Assembly (NCBI GenBank): GCA_902494555.1
Contig: CABUTR010000050.1
Location: forward strand, 1 to 7,686
Source: an uncultured Collinsella sp.
GTDB taxonomy: Bacteria; Actinomycetota; Coriobacteriia; Coriobacteriales; Coriobacteriaceae
Direction: 5' to 3'
DNA: 7,686 nucleotides
In this document: positions 1 to 6,318 of the stretch, one piece after another
Numbering within the stretch: the first letter of the stretch is position 1
How the letters are laid out: each line of letters opens with the position of its first letter
The notes under the pieces: generated by a model
What the model was told of the DNA's origin: nothing
The model's input: the letters and a program-made list of their open reading frames with translations, nothing else
Database searches by the model: none
Program-made: the position numbers and the translations under genes

Positions 1-77
1 CCGGTCAGCGGATACGAATCTCCAGGAAACTCGAGCTGCTCGGAAAGATCAACGGTAACGCTCGGGAACTCAGCCAT
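1..77 (-). CDS. DUF177/YceD-like protein, N-terminal fragment (runs off the left edge)
   Basis: Only the first 25 codons are in the window, reading MAEFPSVTVDLSEQLEFPGD and then SYPLT. The ATG shares its A with the TAA stop of the upstream coiled-coil gene (TAATG), a common sign of translational coupling, and I see no strong ribosome binding site of its own. The segment 'VDLSEQL..PGDSYPL' resembles the start of DUF177 (YceD/YlbN) proteins, which commonly begin with a beta strand followed by 'DLSELL..PG'. DUF177 genes usually sit directly before rpmF (ribosomal protein L32), and in mycobacteria one follows coaD and sepIVA, so the position fits. YceD has been linked to 23S rRNA/ribosome assembly, but its exact role is poorly defined. 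The fragment is too short for certainty; position carries much of this call. Confidence 0.55.
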   Translation of the reverse strand, partial: MAEFPSVTVDLSEQLEFPGDSYPLT

Positions 78-574
78 TACCACTGACCATTCTGCTGGGC
101 GGCACCCTCGTTGAGCTGCTGACGGCAACGGGTAACGGTGCCGGTCAGGCTCTTGAGGTTCTCCTCCAGGTGCGTAAAGACCTGCTCTGCGTAGTCCTCG
201 GCAGCATAACGCGTCTCGCGCTCGTACTGCTGGGCACGATCGCGGATGTCGTCGGCCTGCTGTTGCGCAAGGCGGACGATCTCCTGCTCACCGGCAATGG
301 TGAGGGCCTGCTGCTGAGCATCGGCGATGATGGAATCGGCCTGAGCGGCGGCGGAAGCCATAAGCTCCTCGCGCTCCTTAAGGATACGGCGGGACTTCTG
401 CCACTCCTCGGGATAGCTCATGCGGATCTCGTCGAGGATGTTGAAGAACACGTCGGCGTCGATGACCTTGAACTGAGCGTTCTTGCCGAAAGGCGGCTTG
501 GCTTCCTCGATCAGCCCTTCGAGCTCATCGACCAAGCTGACGATCCTATCGCCAGGAAAATTCTCGCCCGGCAT
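77..574 (-). CDS. Small coiled-coil protein, SepIVA/DivIVA-like
   Basis: This encodes 165 residues. I chose the ATG at 574-572 because AAAGGAG lies five bases upstream; two in-frame ATGs further out (598, 589) have no comparable site, and the nearer one lies just before this Shine-Dalgarno sequence. There is no signal peptide or membrane segment. Residues 10-26 (RIVSLVDELEGLIEEAK) form a short helix, residues 36-56 a second conserved-looking block (VIDADVFFNILDEIRMSYPEE), and residues 60-145 a long, Ala/Gln/Glu/Asp-rich helix expected to be a coiled coil. This layout matches mycobacterial SepIVA (Rv2927c), a cytoplasmic DivIVA-like protein needed for septation and polar growth; as I recall its sequence, it has the same 'LDEL..IVEEA' and 'VLELLDDVRDALP' blocks. 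SepIVA also lies between coaD and a DUF177 gene. This protein is shorter (SepIVA is about 245 residues). Automated pipelines may call it an ATP synthase B-like subunit because of the helix; the lack of a membrane anchor argues against that. The role in division or envelope growth is inferred. Confidence 0.75.
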   Translation of the reverse strand: MPGENFPGDRIVSLVDELEGLIEEAKPPFGKNAQFKVIDADVFFNILDEIRMSYPEEWQKSRRILKEREELMASAAAQADSIIADAQQQALTIAGEQEIVRLAQQQADDIRDRAQQYERETRYAAEDYAEQVFTHLEENLKSLTGTVTRCRQQLNEGAAQQNGQW

Positions 575-579
575 CCGGT

Positions 580-586
580 CTCCTTT
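580..586 (-). promoter_or_regulatory. Ribosome binding site deciding the SepIVA-like start
   Basis: On the minus strand this reads AAAGGAG, five bases before the ATG at 574. It is the only good Shine-Dalgarno sequence near the three candidate ATGs of this gene. The preceding 68-base gap after the coaD stop (575-642) has no hairpin terminator, and I see no convincing promoter in it. Confidence 0.75.
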
Positions 587-642
587 CATAGGTAACATAT
601 CATCGTGTTAGTTTACCACATGCCACCAGGCAATAAGAAACG

Positions 643-1140
643 TCACGAAAAGCGATGTCTGAGCGCTTCGACCACGTTGGGCGGGACAAACGTCGATACA
701 TCGCTGCCGAGCGAGGCGATCTGGCGAACGACCGAGCTCGAGATATAGCCGTACTGCGGCGCACTCATGACAAAGATGGACTCCAGCTCGTTATCCAAGC
801 GATAGTTGAGATCTGCCTGCTGCAGCTCGTACTCAAAGTCGGTCATGGCGCGCAGGCCCTTGACCACGGCCCCCGCCCCCTGCTCACGAGCGAAGTCGAC
901 CAAGAGGCCGGTAAAGGGCAGGACCTCGACGCCGTCGATATCGCCGAGCGCCTCGCGGGCCAGCGCCACGCGCTCATCGAGCATAAACGTGGTGCCCACA
1001 CCGTTTTTACCCTGCGACTCGGCAACAGCGACGATCACGCTGGGAAAGATGCGGCGGGCGCGGCGGATCACGTCGATATGGCCAAACGTGATGGGATCGA
1101 AGGTGCCCGGGACGATCACGCGGTTGATGGTGTCACTCAT
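643..1140 (-). CDS. coaD: Phosphopantetheine adenylyltransferase (PPAT)
   Basis: CoaD transfers AMP from ATP to 4'-phosphopantetheine to give dephospho-CoA, the penultimate step of coenzyme A synthesis, in the cytoplasm. The 165 residues match the family's usual 155-170. Residues 9-21 (IVPGTFDPITFGH) carry the nucleotidyltransferase T/HxGH motif, here TFGH where TNGH or TLGH is more usual. Residues 93-106 (VKGLRAMTDFEYEL) hold the conserved substrate-binding Lys-Gly-Leu-Arg and Asp-Phe-Glu. Residues 133-139 (ISSSVVR) form the ATP-binding ISSS motif. The loop after Lys45 (NGVGTTFMLDER) is about three residues longer than in E. coli. The ATG at 1140 has AGGAGG seven bases upstream, inside the end of rsmD, and the two genes overlap by eight bases. 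The frame stays open well upstream, but that extension is rsmD read out of frame. Confidence 0.97.
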   Translation of the reverse strand: MSDTINRVIVPGTFDPITFGHIDVIRRARRIFPSVIVAVAESQGKNGVGTTFMLDERVALAREALGDIDGVEVLPFTGLLVDFAREQGAGAVVKGLRAMTDFEYELQQADLNYRLDNELESIFVMSAPQYGYISSSVVRQIASLGSDVSTFVPPNVVEALRHRFS

Positions 1141-1789
1141 GGGCGTCCTCCTGAACCGTCGTGACATCGTTGTTGTCAGCATCGGTGCAGGCGCTATCGC
1201 CCTCACCATCGTCATCGCCGACCCAACAAAGCAGGTCGACCGAGGTAATGCCGTAGCGCTTCTCACGTACGATCTCAAAGCCTGCCGGATGCGCGCCCGC
1301 ATCAGCAGCGGCATGCTCAAACAGGGCATAAGCGCCAGGTGCAAGCAGACCCTGCTGAGCCAGGTTCTGCAGCAGCACCTCGACTGGTTCGGCACCAAAA
1401 GCATAGGGAGGGTCGAGCAGGACCAGATCAAAGGGGCCGCCCGGCACACGACCGCGCGAGGCACTCACCAGCATGTCGCCCGTTACCACGCGCCAACGCG
1501 CACGGTCACGGCAGAGCGACTCGATATTCTTGGTAATGAGCCGCGCGGCATTCCGATCGATCTCGAACGTCGTAAGCGAGCGGGCACCACGTGAGAGCAT
1601 CTCGATACCCAGGGCACCGGAGCCGCCAAAGGCGTCCAGCACGCGGACCTCGTCCAGGTCGAAGTCAAATGCCGACATGACCATAGATGCGCATGCCTCG
1701 CGCACACGATCGGTCGTGGGGCGGGTGACATCGCGACCACGGGGCTCCTCGATCTTACGACCGCGCCATTCGCCGCCGATGATTCTCAT
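1133..1789 (-). CDS. rsmD: 16S rRNA (guanine(966)-N(2))-methyltransferase
   Basis: RsmD methylates G966 of 16S rRNA (E. coli numbering) with S-adenosylmethionine during small-subunit assembly. The 218 residues begin with the characteristic MRIIGGEWRGRKI, followed by RPTTDRVREA at 23-32. The Rossmann SAM-binding motif DAFGGSGALGIE is at 52-63, an acidic strand end (FEID) at 75-78, and the catalytic DPPY at 126-129. 'RYGITSVDLLCW' at 178-189 is the normal end of the fold. The last 29 residues form an acidic, low-complexity tail (GDDDGEGDSACTDADNNDVT onward) that is not part of the usual family core and whose DNA also carries the coaD ribosome binding site. The ATG overlaps the recG stop (ATGA) and is preceded by AAGGAGGT with nine bases between, so the start is well supported. 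Confidence 0.96.
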   Translation of the reverse strand: MRIIGGEWRGRKIEEPRGRDVTRPTTDRVREACASMVMSAFDFDLDEVRVLDAFGGSGALGIEMLSRGARSLTTFEIDRNAARLITKNIESLCRDRARWRVVTGDMLVSASRGRVPGGPFDLVLLDPPYAFGAEPVEVLLQNLAQQGLLAPGAYALFEHAAADAGAHPAGFEIVREKRYGITSVDLLCWVGDDDGEGDSACTDADNNDVTTVQEDAHE

Positions 1790-3963
1790 CCTCCGCTGAC
1801 CTCCTTAAAAATGTGTCGATATCGCATGGCGACCGCATCGCGCAGGGGGCGCGTCGCCACAGAGTCAAGGTTGCAAGCATACCGCAAGAGCTCGACCGCG
1901 TCCAAATGGGCCCACTCGATCAGCTCCTCGTCGGCATCCAGGTCGACAAAGCGCAGAGTCACACCGCCATGCTGGCGGTACCCCAGGATTTCGCCCTCGT
2001 GGCGCAGACGAAGGTCCATCTGGGCGAGCGTAAAGCCGTCCGAGGTCTTCTCGAGTGACTGGAGGCGGTCTTGTGCCGCCGACGCGCCGCCATTGCCCTT
2101 GGAGTGCGTCATGACCAGGCACGTACCCGACACGCTGCCGCGGCCCACGCGCCCGCGCAGCTGGTGCAAGGCCGCCAACCCAAAGCGCTCGCCATTCTCG
2201 ATGACCATGACGGTGGCGTTGGGCACGTCGACGCCCACCTCAACCACCGTAGTCGAGACGAGAACGTCGATCTCGCCACGCTTGAAGGCATCGATAACCT
2301 GGTCCTTCTCCCCCGCTGGCATGCGGCCGTGAAGGCGCTCGATGGCAAGACCCGGCAACGCCAGGCGCAGGCGGTCGAGCTCGGTCGCCGTATCGTGCAG
2401 CGGCACGGGGACCGCCACGCGGCCCTCGTCGTCGCGGGCGATACCGGGAACGTCCTCCAGATCATCGGCCGAGTCACTCGGCTCCACGAGCGGGCAAATC
2501 ACGTAGGCTTGCTGACCCTTTTCATGCGCCTCGCGGATGGCGCCATAGGCAAGGTCGCGGCTCGACTCGGTGAGTACGCGTGTCGTCACGCCAGCGCCAG
2601 GGACGGGCCGATGGCGGATGATGCTCGTGTCCAGATCGCCGTAGACCGAAAGCGCCAGCGTACGCGGGATGGGCGTTGCCGTCATAACGAGCAGATCGGC
2701 ACCGGGGCCCTTCGCGCGCAGGGCATTGCGTTGGCCGACGCCAAACCGATGCTGTTCATCGATGACCACGAGCGACAGATGCTTAAACGCCACGTTATCC
2801 GAAAGCACCGCGTGGGTGCCAAAGAGGACATCGAGCTCGCCCGATTCCAGCTGGGAATGGATCTGCTCGCGCTCGGCCGCCGGCGTGCCACCCGTCAGGA
2901 GCGCCCAAGACACGCCAGCCTGGGAGAGCAAGGGGCCGGTCTTATCGGCATATTGGCGCGCCAGCACGCCCGTAGGCGCCATAACGCAGGACTGAGTGCC
3001 CGAATCGGCCGTGACAGCCAGCGCGCAGGCGGCGACGGCCGTCTTGCCGGTACCGACGTCGCCCAGTAGCAGGCGGTTCATCACGCGCCCGCCATCGCAC
3101 ATATCGTGCAGGATGTCTTGGAACGCGGCCTCCTGCTCGTCGCTCAGCGAAAACGGCAGGGCTTCCCTGAGCGCCGCCAGGTGCTCGCCCGCGACATGGG
3201 CGTAGGGAACGACTTCGACCAAGCCGCCGTCGTTGCGCAGGCGCAGCGCGAGCTGCAAGCAAAGACACTCCTCGTAGGCAAGACGCCGCCGCGCGATGTC
3301 GCGCTCGGCCATGCTCGATGGAAAGTGAATTGAGCGCAGCGCGCGGGCATTGCTCATCAGGCGGCGCTTGGCGCGCACGCGTGCGGGAATCGGGTCGAAG
3401 GGATTGCCGACGACCTCGAGCGCGCCGCTAACGATGCGGCGCATCCACGCCTGGCTCACGCCATCGCTCACGTAATGGACCGGTAGGATGGTGCCCGCGG
3501 CACGCCCGTCCTCGAGCTTTTCGAAATGCGGCGAGGCCATCTGCTTAAAGCCGTAGGCAAACTCGACCTTACCCATCACGGCCAGGCGGTCGCCCTGCTT
3601 AAACTGCTGGGCAATCCAGGGCTGACGGAAAAAGGCGACTTGCAGCACGCCCGTCTCGTCCACCAGCGAGACCTCGGTCACCTGCATACGCGGGCGGGGC
3701 TGCTTTTGGACGACACGATCGACCGTGGCGACAATCGTGCACACGGTCCCGATGGGCGCCATCTCGATGGACCAGGAGCGCGTGAAGTCGAGATATCGGT
3801 GAGGGATATGGAGAAGGAGGTCCCCCACCGTCCGAATTCCCAGACGGCGAAGGGCCTCCTCACGTTTACCCGAAACATATTTGAGTCGCGCGATATCCTC
3901 GTCGAGCGCATTGCTCTGGGCAAAGCGCTCCGAGACGCGCGGCACGGAGCACAGCTCGGACAT
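1786..3963 (-). CDS. recG: ATP-dependent DNA helicase RecG
   Basis: RecG is a double-stranded DNA translocase that remodels stalled replication forks and branch-migrates recombination intermediates. The 725 residues are slightly longer than the typical 680-700. An N-terminal helical part leads to LLLHIPHRYLDF (49-60) and an OB-fold wedge domain (about 70-160). The helicase core has Walker A GDVGTGKT (301-308), motif Ia MAPTGVLA (328-335), DEQH with HRFGVGQR (402-412), motif III TATPIPRTLALS (428-439), LHGRMP (544-549), STTVVEVGVDVP (570-581) and QLRGRVGRG (601-609). Two oddities are an acidic stretch of about 30 residues (494-524) in the second helicase domain, and RHEGEILGYRQHGG at 654-667 where most RecG proteins have RGPGE.LGT(R/K)Q(S/T)G. 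The ATG at 3963 is ten bases past the fakA stop and has no good Shine-Dalgarno sequence, so coupling to fakA is likely; a GTG six codons later is an alternative start. Confidence 0.96.
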   Translation of the reverse strand: MSELCSVPRVSERFAQSNALDEDIARLKYVSGKREEALRRLGIRTVGDLLLHIPHRYLDFTRSWSIEMAPIGTVCTIVATVDRVVQKQPRPRMQVTEVSLVDETGVLQVAFFRQPWIAQQFKQGDRLAVMGKVEFAYGFKQMASPHFEKLEDGRAAGTILPVHYVSDGVSQAWMRRIVSGALEVVGNPFDPIPARVRAKRRLMSNARALRSIHFPSSMAERDIARRRLAYEECLCLQLALRLRNDGGLVEVVPYAHVAGEHLAALREALPFSLSDEQEAAFQDILHDMCDGGRVMNRLLLGDVGTGKTAVAACALAVTADSGTQSCVMAPTGVLARQYADKTGPLLSQAGVSWALLTGGTPAAEREQIHSQLESGELDVLFGTHAVLSDNVAFKHLSLVVIDEQHRFGVGQRNALRAKGPGADLLVMTATPIPRTLALSVYGDLDTSIIRHRPVPGAGVTTRVLTESSRDLAYGAIREAHEKGQQAYVICPLVEPSDSADDLEDVPGIARDDEGRVAVPVPLHDTATELDRLRLALPGLAIERLHGRMPAGEKDQVIDAFKRGEIDVLVSTTVVEVGVDVPNATVMVIENGERFGLAALHQLRGRVGRGSVSGTCLVMTHSKGNGGASAAQDRLQSLEKTSDGFTLAQMDLRLRHEGEILGYRQHGGVTLRFVDLDADEELIEWAHLDAVELLRYACNLDSVATRPLRDAVAMRYRHIFKEVSGG
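1802..1809 (-). promoter_or_regulatory. Strong ribosome binding site for rsmD inside the end of recG
   Basis: The minus strand reads TAAGGAGG and then T, almost fully complementary to the 16S anti-Shine-Dalgarno sequence, about nine or ten bases before the rsmD ATG. It lies within the last recG codons. A second GGAGG abuts the ATG directly and is too close to work well. Confidence 0.7.
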
Positions 3964-3973
3964 GGGCAGATGC

Positions 3974-5635
3974 CTACTCGATCGAGAAGATCACGGGATA
4001 GAGCGGCTGCTCGCCACGATGGGCATCAATCTCCAGGTCGGGCTGAGCCTCCTCGATGGCGTCGACGATCTCCTGGAAGGACTCATCGGACAGCTCCTCG
4101 CCGGCCAGAATCGTCAGCGCGTCGCCCTCCTCTTCCTCCTGCATGCGGTTAATGCAGTCGAGCGTGACCTGCTTCACATCAGAGCCGACCACGTCGATGG
4201 AGCCAGCAATGATACCCATGACGTCACCGGAGTGAATCGGAGAGCCGTCAGAGGCGCTGGAATCGCGCACGGCACGGGTGACCTCGCCATCGCGAACCTC
4301 GCTGATGGCGTCGACCATGGCGGCAACGGCGTCCTCGAGCTCGGAATCGGGCAGGACTGCGAACAGCGCGGAGAACGCCTGCGGGACGGTCTTGGTGGGA
4401 ACGACGGCAACCTTCTTGTCGGTGCAGGCAGAAGCGGCAGCCTCGGCAGCCATGCGGATGTTGCCGTTATTGGGCAGGATGATGACCGAGGTCGCGTTGA
4501 CCTGGTCGACCGCGCCGAGCAGGTCGGCGGTCGAGGGGTTCATGGTCTGGCCACCCGAGACGATCACATCAACGCCGAGGGACTTGAGGATGTCGGCCTC
4601 GCCCGAACCGGCGGCAACGGCGACAAAGCCCAAGGCCTTGGCGGGCTCGGCGGCCTTCTCCTGGTCCTCATGAATCTTGGCGGTACGGTCGTGGGCCTCC
4701 ATCTCCATGTTGTGGATAAAGACCTCGTAGATCTGACCAAGCTGCAGCATGTGCTCGAGCACCAAGTTGGGGGTGTTGGAGTGCACGTGAATCTTGTAGT
4801 CGGGGTAGGCACCCACGAGCAGCTCGCAGTCGCCCATGGAACCCAGGAACTTAAGGCACTCGTCCTCGTCAAACGGGGCATCGGCCTTAAAGAGGAACTC
4901 GTTGCAGTAGCGGAACTCCGAGCCCTCCCAGTCGTCGTTGGCCTCGATCTCAACGCGACCAAGGGCCGCGTCACGGGCAGAGCCGGCTGAATCAAACGTG
5001 GCGGAGAAAACCTCGACAACGGTGCAGCGGCCAAGCGCGGCGGCAACAAAGTTCTCCAGGAAGATGGCAAAGCCAAAGGCGCCGGAGTCGACCACGCCGT
5101 TCTCCTTCAGAACGGGCAGCAGATCGGGCGTGCGGGCGACGGACTGGTAGGCCTCGACGACGATGGCATCGAGCGCGTCCTCGGCCGAGAACTTCTTCTT
5201 TTCGCACTCGTCAGCCTTGGTCGAGACATCACGCAGCACCGTGAGGATCGTGCCCTCGATGGGCTTACGGACGGCCTGGAAGGCGACCTTGACGGCGCGA
5301 CGGAACGCGAAGGCGATGTTGGCGGACGTGATGGGCTCATCGGCAGAAACGAGACCCTCGGCAACACCGCGCAGGATCTGCGAGGTGATAACGCCGGAGT
5401 TGCCGCGGGCACCCATCAGGGAGCCGTGTGTAATGGCGCCGGCAATGGCCTCCATGTCGGCGTCGGCGGGAAGGGCGGCGAGCTCCTTGGTCACCGAGGC
5501 GAGTGTGAGCGACATGTTGGTGCCGGTATCGCCGTCGGGTACGGGAAAGACGTTGAGCTTATTGATCTCCTCGGCCTTGTCGGAAACGGCAGCCGCAGCG
5601 ATCGGAAAACAGGTGCGAATGGTCTTTGCAATCAT
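3974..5635 (-). CDS. fakA: FakA-type fatty acid kinase, DAK2 domain protein (YloV-like)
   Basis: FakA is the ATP-binding subunit that phosphorylates fatty acids held by a FakB (DegV-family) carrier; the acyl-phosphates enter phospholipid synthesis through PlsX/PlsY. The 553 residues match the family length of about 550. The N-terminal DAK2 domain holds NVFPVPDGDTGTNMSLTL (28-45), whose aspartates bind the Mg-ATP, and GSLMGARGNSGVITSQILRG (71-90). The middle domain contains YCNEF (Cys244) and KIHVHSN (His283, His285), positions that resemble the metal site described for S. aureus FakA. The C-terminal domain includes VIVSGGQTMNPSTADLL (357-373) and VIILPNNGNI (384-393). Twenty-seven bases separate it from the Asp23-like gene upstream; GGAG is 12 bases before the ATG, a long spacing. 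The yloU-yloV pairing is conserved in Firmicutes. No fakB lies in the window, so the substrate is inferred from the family. Confidence 0.9.
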   Translation of the reverse strand: MIAKTIRTCFPIAAAAVSDKAEEINKLNVFPVPDGDTGTNMSLTLASVTKELAALPADADMEAIAGAITHGSLMGARGNSGVITSQILRGVAEGLVSADEPITSANIAFAFRRAVKVAFQAVRKPIEGTILTVLRDVSTKADECEKKKFSAEDALDAIVVEAYQSVARTPDLLPVLKENGVVDSGAFGFAIFLENFVAAALGRCTVVEVFSATFDSAGSARDAALGRVEIEANDDWEGSEFRYCNEFLFKADAPFDEDECLKFLGSMGDCELLVGAYPDYKIHVHSNTPNLVLEHMLQLGQIYEVFIHNMEMEAHDRTAKIHEDQEKAAEPAKALGFVAVAAGSGEADILKSLGVDVIVSGGQTMNPSTADLLGAVDQVNATSVIILPNNGNIRMAAEAAASACTDKKVAVVPTKTVPQAFSALFAVLPDSELEDAVAAMVDAISEVRDGEVTRAVRDSSASDGSPIHSGDVMGIIAGSIDVVGSDVKQVTLDCINRMQEEEEGDALTILAGEELSDESFQEIVDAIEEAQPDLEIDAHRGEQPLYPVIFSIE

Positions 5636-5662
5636 GGGTATTTGAATCTCCGTTTTCGGATG

Positions 5663-6019
5663 CTAGTTCAGACGGCTCTTGAGCGCGTCGATGTGGATGC
5701 CGATCTTAAGGCTGGCGGGATCGATCTGGGCGATCTCCTGCAGGGTAAAGGCAACGGAGCTCGAAAGATTGTGGCAGACGGACTTCATGTTGACGCCGTT
5801 CTCGAGCACGACGTGAAGATCGACCGTAAGGCCGTTCTCGTCGGCGGAGACAAGCACGCCCTTGCGGAGGCGCTGACCGGCAAGCAGGCGCACGCTCTCG
5901 GCGCCCTGGAGCTGTTCGGCCATACCGACGACGCCATAGCACGTCATCGCGGCATAACCGGCAATATCGGCAATAACGTCGTTCGAGACGCTCAGACTGC
6001 CGTTAATGGTCTCAGACAC
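5663..6019 (-). CDS. Asp23/Gls24 family envelope stress protein (YloU-like)
   Basis: This encodes 118 residues when started at the GTG at 6019. AAGGAG lies six bases upstream of that GTG, whereas the in-frame ATG at 6052 has no ribosome binding site, and the family normally begins close to 'G.i.is..vi..Ia..A'. Here that block is NGSLSVSNDVIADIAGYAAM (7-26), followed by CYGVVGM (28-34). 'GVLVSADENGLTVDLHVVLE' and the 'LQEIAQID' helix that follows fit the alternating strand and helix fold of Asp23 proteins. There is no signal peptide or membrane segment. Asp23 of S. aureus is anchored at the membrane and linked to cell-wall stress, but the biochemical role of YloU-type members is not established. 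It is the first gene of the seven-gene run and directly precedes fakA, as yloU precedes yloV in Bacillus. Confidence 0.9.
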   Translation of the reverse strand: MSETINGSLSVSNDVIADIAGYAAMTCYGVVGMAEQLQGAESVRLLAGQRLRKGVLVSADENGLTVDLHVVLENGVNMKSVCHNLSSSVAFTLQEIAQIDPASLKIGIHIDALKSRLN

Positions 6020-6025
6020 AAGAAT

Positions 6026-6031
6026 CTCCTT
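6026..6031 (-). promoter_or_regulatory. Ribosome binding site deciding the GTG start of the Asp23-like gene
   Basis: The minus strand reads AAGGAG, six bases before the GTG at 6019-6017. It lies inside the frame extension that starts at the ATG at 6052, so it favours the shorter GTG-started protein. Confidence 0.75.
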
Positions 6032-6075
6032 ATCTGGTGCTCGCGGCACCATGTCGTGGGAGCAATCATCGTAAT

Positions 6076-6081
6076 ATTCTA
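6076..6081 (-). promoter_or_regulatory. Possible -10 element for the asp23-fakA-recG run
   Basis: A promoter is expected between the tRNA terminator (ending at 6178) and the GTG at 6019, because the terminator should isolate this run from the tRNA transcript. The best -10-like hexamer is TAGAAT at this site, in an AT-rich patch (6070-6083), about 57 bases before the start codon. I found no good -35 at 16-18 bases from it, so this is a weak call. The rest of 6082-6177 shows nothing I can name. Confidence 0.3.
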
Positions 6082-6177
6082 CAACGAGCGCGCCATGTTG
6101 AGGTGGTGGGTCACGGGATTACATCCTCGACACGAAATGTTGATATGGCAACGTTCGCGCCAGTCTATCGCGGCAAG

Positions 6178-6207
6178 AAAAAACCCGCCGCATAAGCGAC
6201 GGGTTTT
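6178..6207 (-). terminator. Intrinsic terminator of the tRNA-Asn transcript
   Basis: On the minus strand AAAACCCGTCGC (6207-6196), a TTAT loop and GCGGCGGGTTTT (6191-6180) form a 12-base-pair stem with one G-T pair, followed by a run of Ts ending at 6178. It begins seven bases after the encoded CCA of the tRNA. The A-run on the other side also gives it some symmetry, but no plus-strand gene needs it. Confidence 0.92.
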
Positions 6208-6213
6208 ACAACC

Positions 6214-6288
6214 TGGCTCCCCGGGTAGGACTCGAACCTACAACAGCGCGGTTAACAGCCGCGTGCTCTACCATTGAGCTACCGAGGA
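6214..6288 (-). tRNA. tRNA-Asn (anticodon GTT)
   Basis: The 75-base gene folds into a complete cloverleaf. The acceptor stem pairs TCCTCGG with CCGGGGA (one T-G pair), the D-arm is GCTC/GAGC around AATGGTA, and the anticodon arm pairs CGCGG with CCGCG around CTGTTAA, which puts GTT at positions 34-36. The T-arm pairs GTAGG with CCTAC around TTCGAGT. The discriminator base is G and CCA is encoded. GTT reads AAC and AAU, so it charges asparagine. It has its own promoter (6319-6346) and its own terminator (6178-6207), so it appears to be a single-gene transcript between sigA and the asp23-like run. Confidence 0.98.
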
Positions 6289-6318
6289 ATAGGTGCGTGC
6301 TCTCAAGCAACGAAGTTT

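Noticed and set aside
575..642. Promoter in the coaD to SepIVA-like gap
   Set aside because: TTGCCT is present, but at normal spacing the -10 match (TAACAC) is only 3 of 6 bases. Not enough to annotate.
1141..1464. N-terminal extension of coaD by 108 codons
   Set aside because: The extension is rsmD read in another frame. The family N-terminus and a good Shine-Dalgarno sequence place the start at 1140.
655..1594. Plus-strand open frames opposite coaD and rsmD
   Set aside because: Both are antisense shadows of genes with clear family motifs.
2071..3069. Plus-strand open frame of 332 codons opposite recG
   Set aside because: It lies wholly antisense to a full-length recG with all helicase motifs, has no recognisable domain and is rich in Arg/His/Ala as expected from the complement of GC-rich coding DNA.
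3881..4990. Plus-strand open frame of 369 codons opposite fakA and the recG start
   Set aside because: The Leu/Val/Gly/Asp-rich product is the mirror of fakA codons, with no domain and no ribosome binding site that I can see. FakA on the minus strand is complete.
5426..6277. Plus-strand open frame of 283 codons
   Set aside because: It crosses the antisense of fakA, the Asp23-like gene, the tRNA terminator and most of the tRNA-Asn gene, which is not plausible for a real protein.
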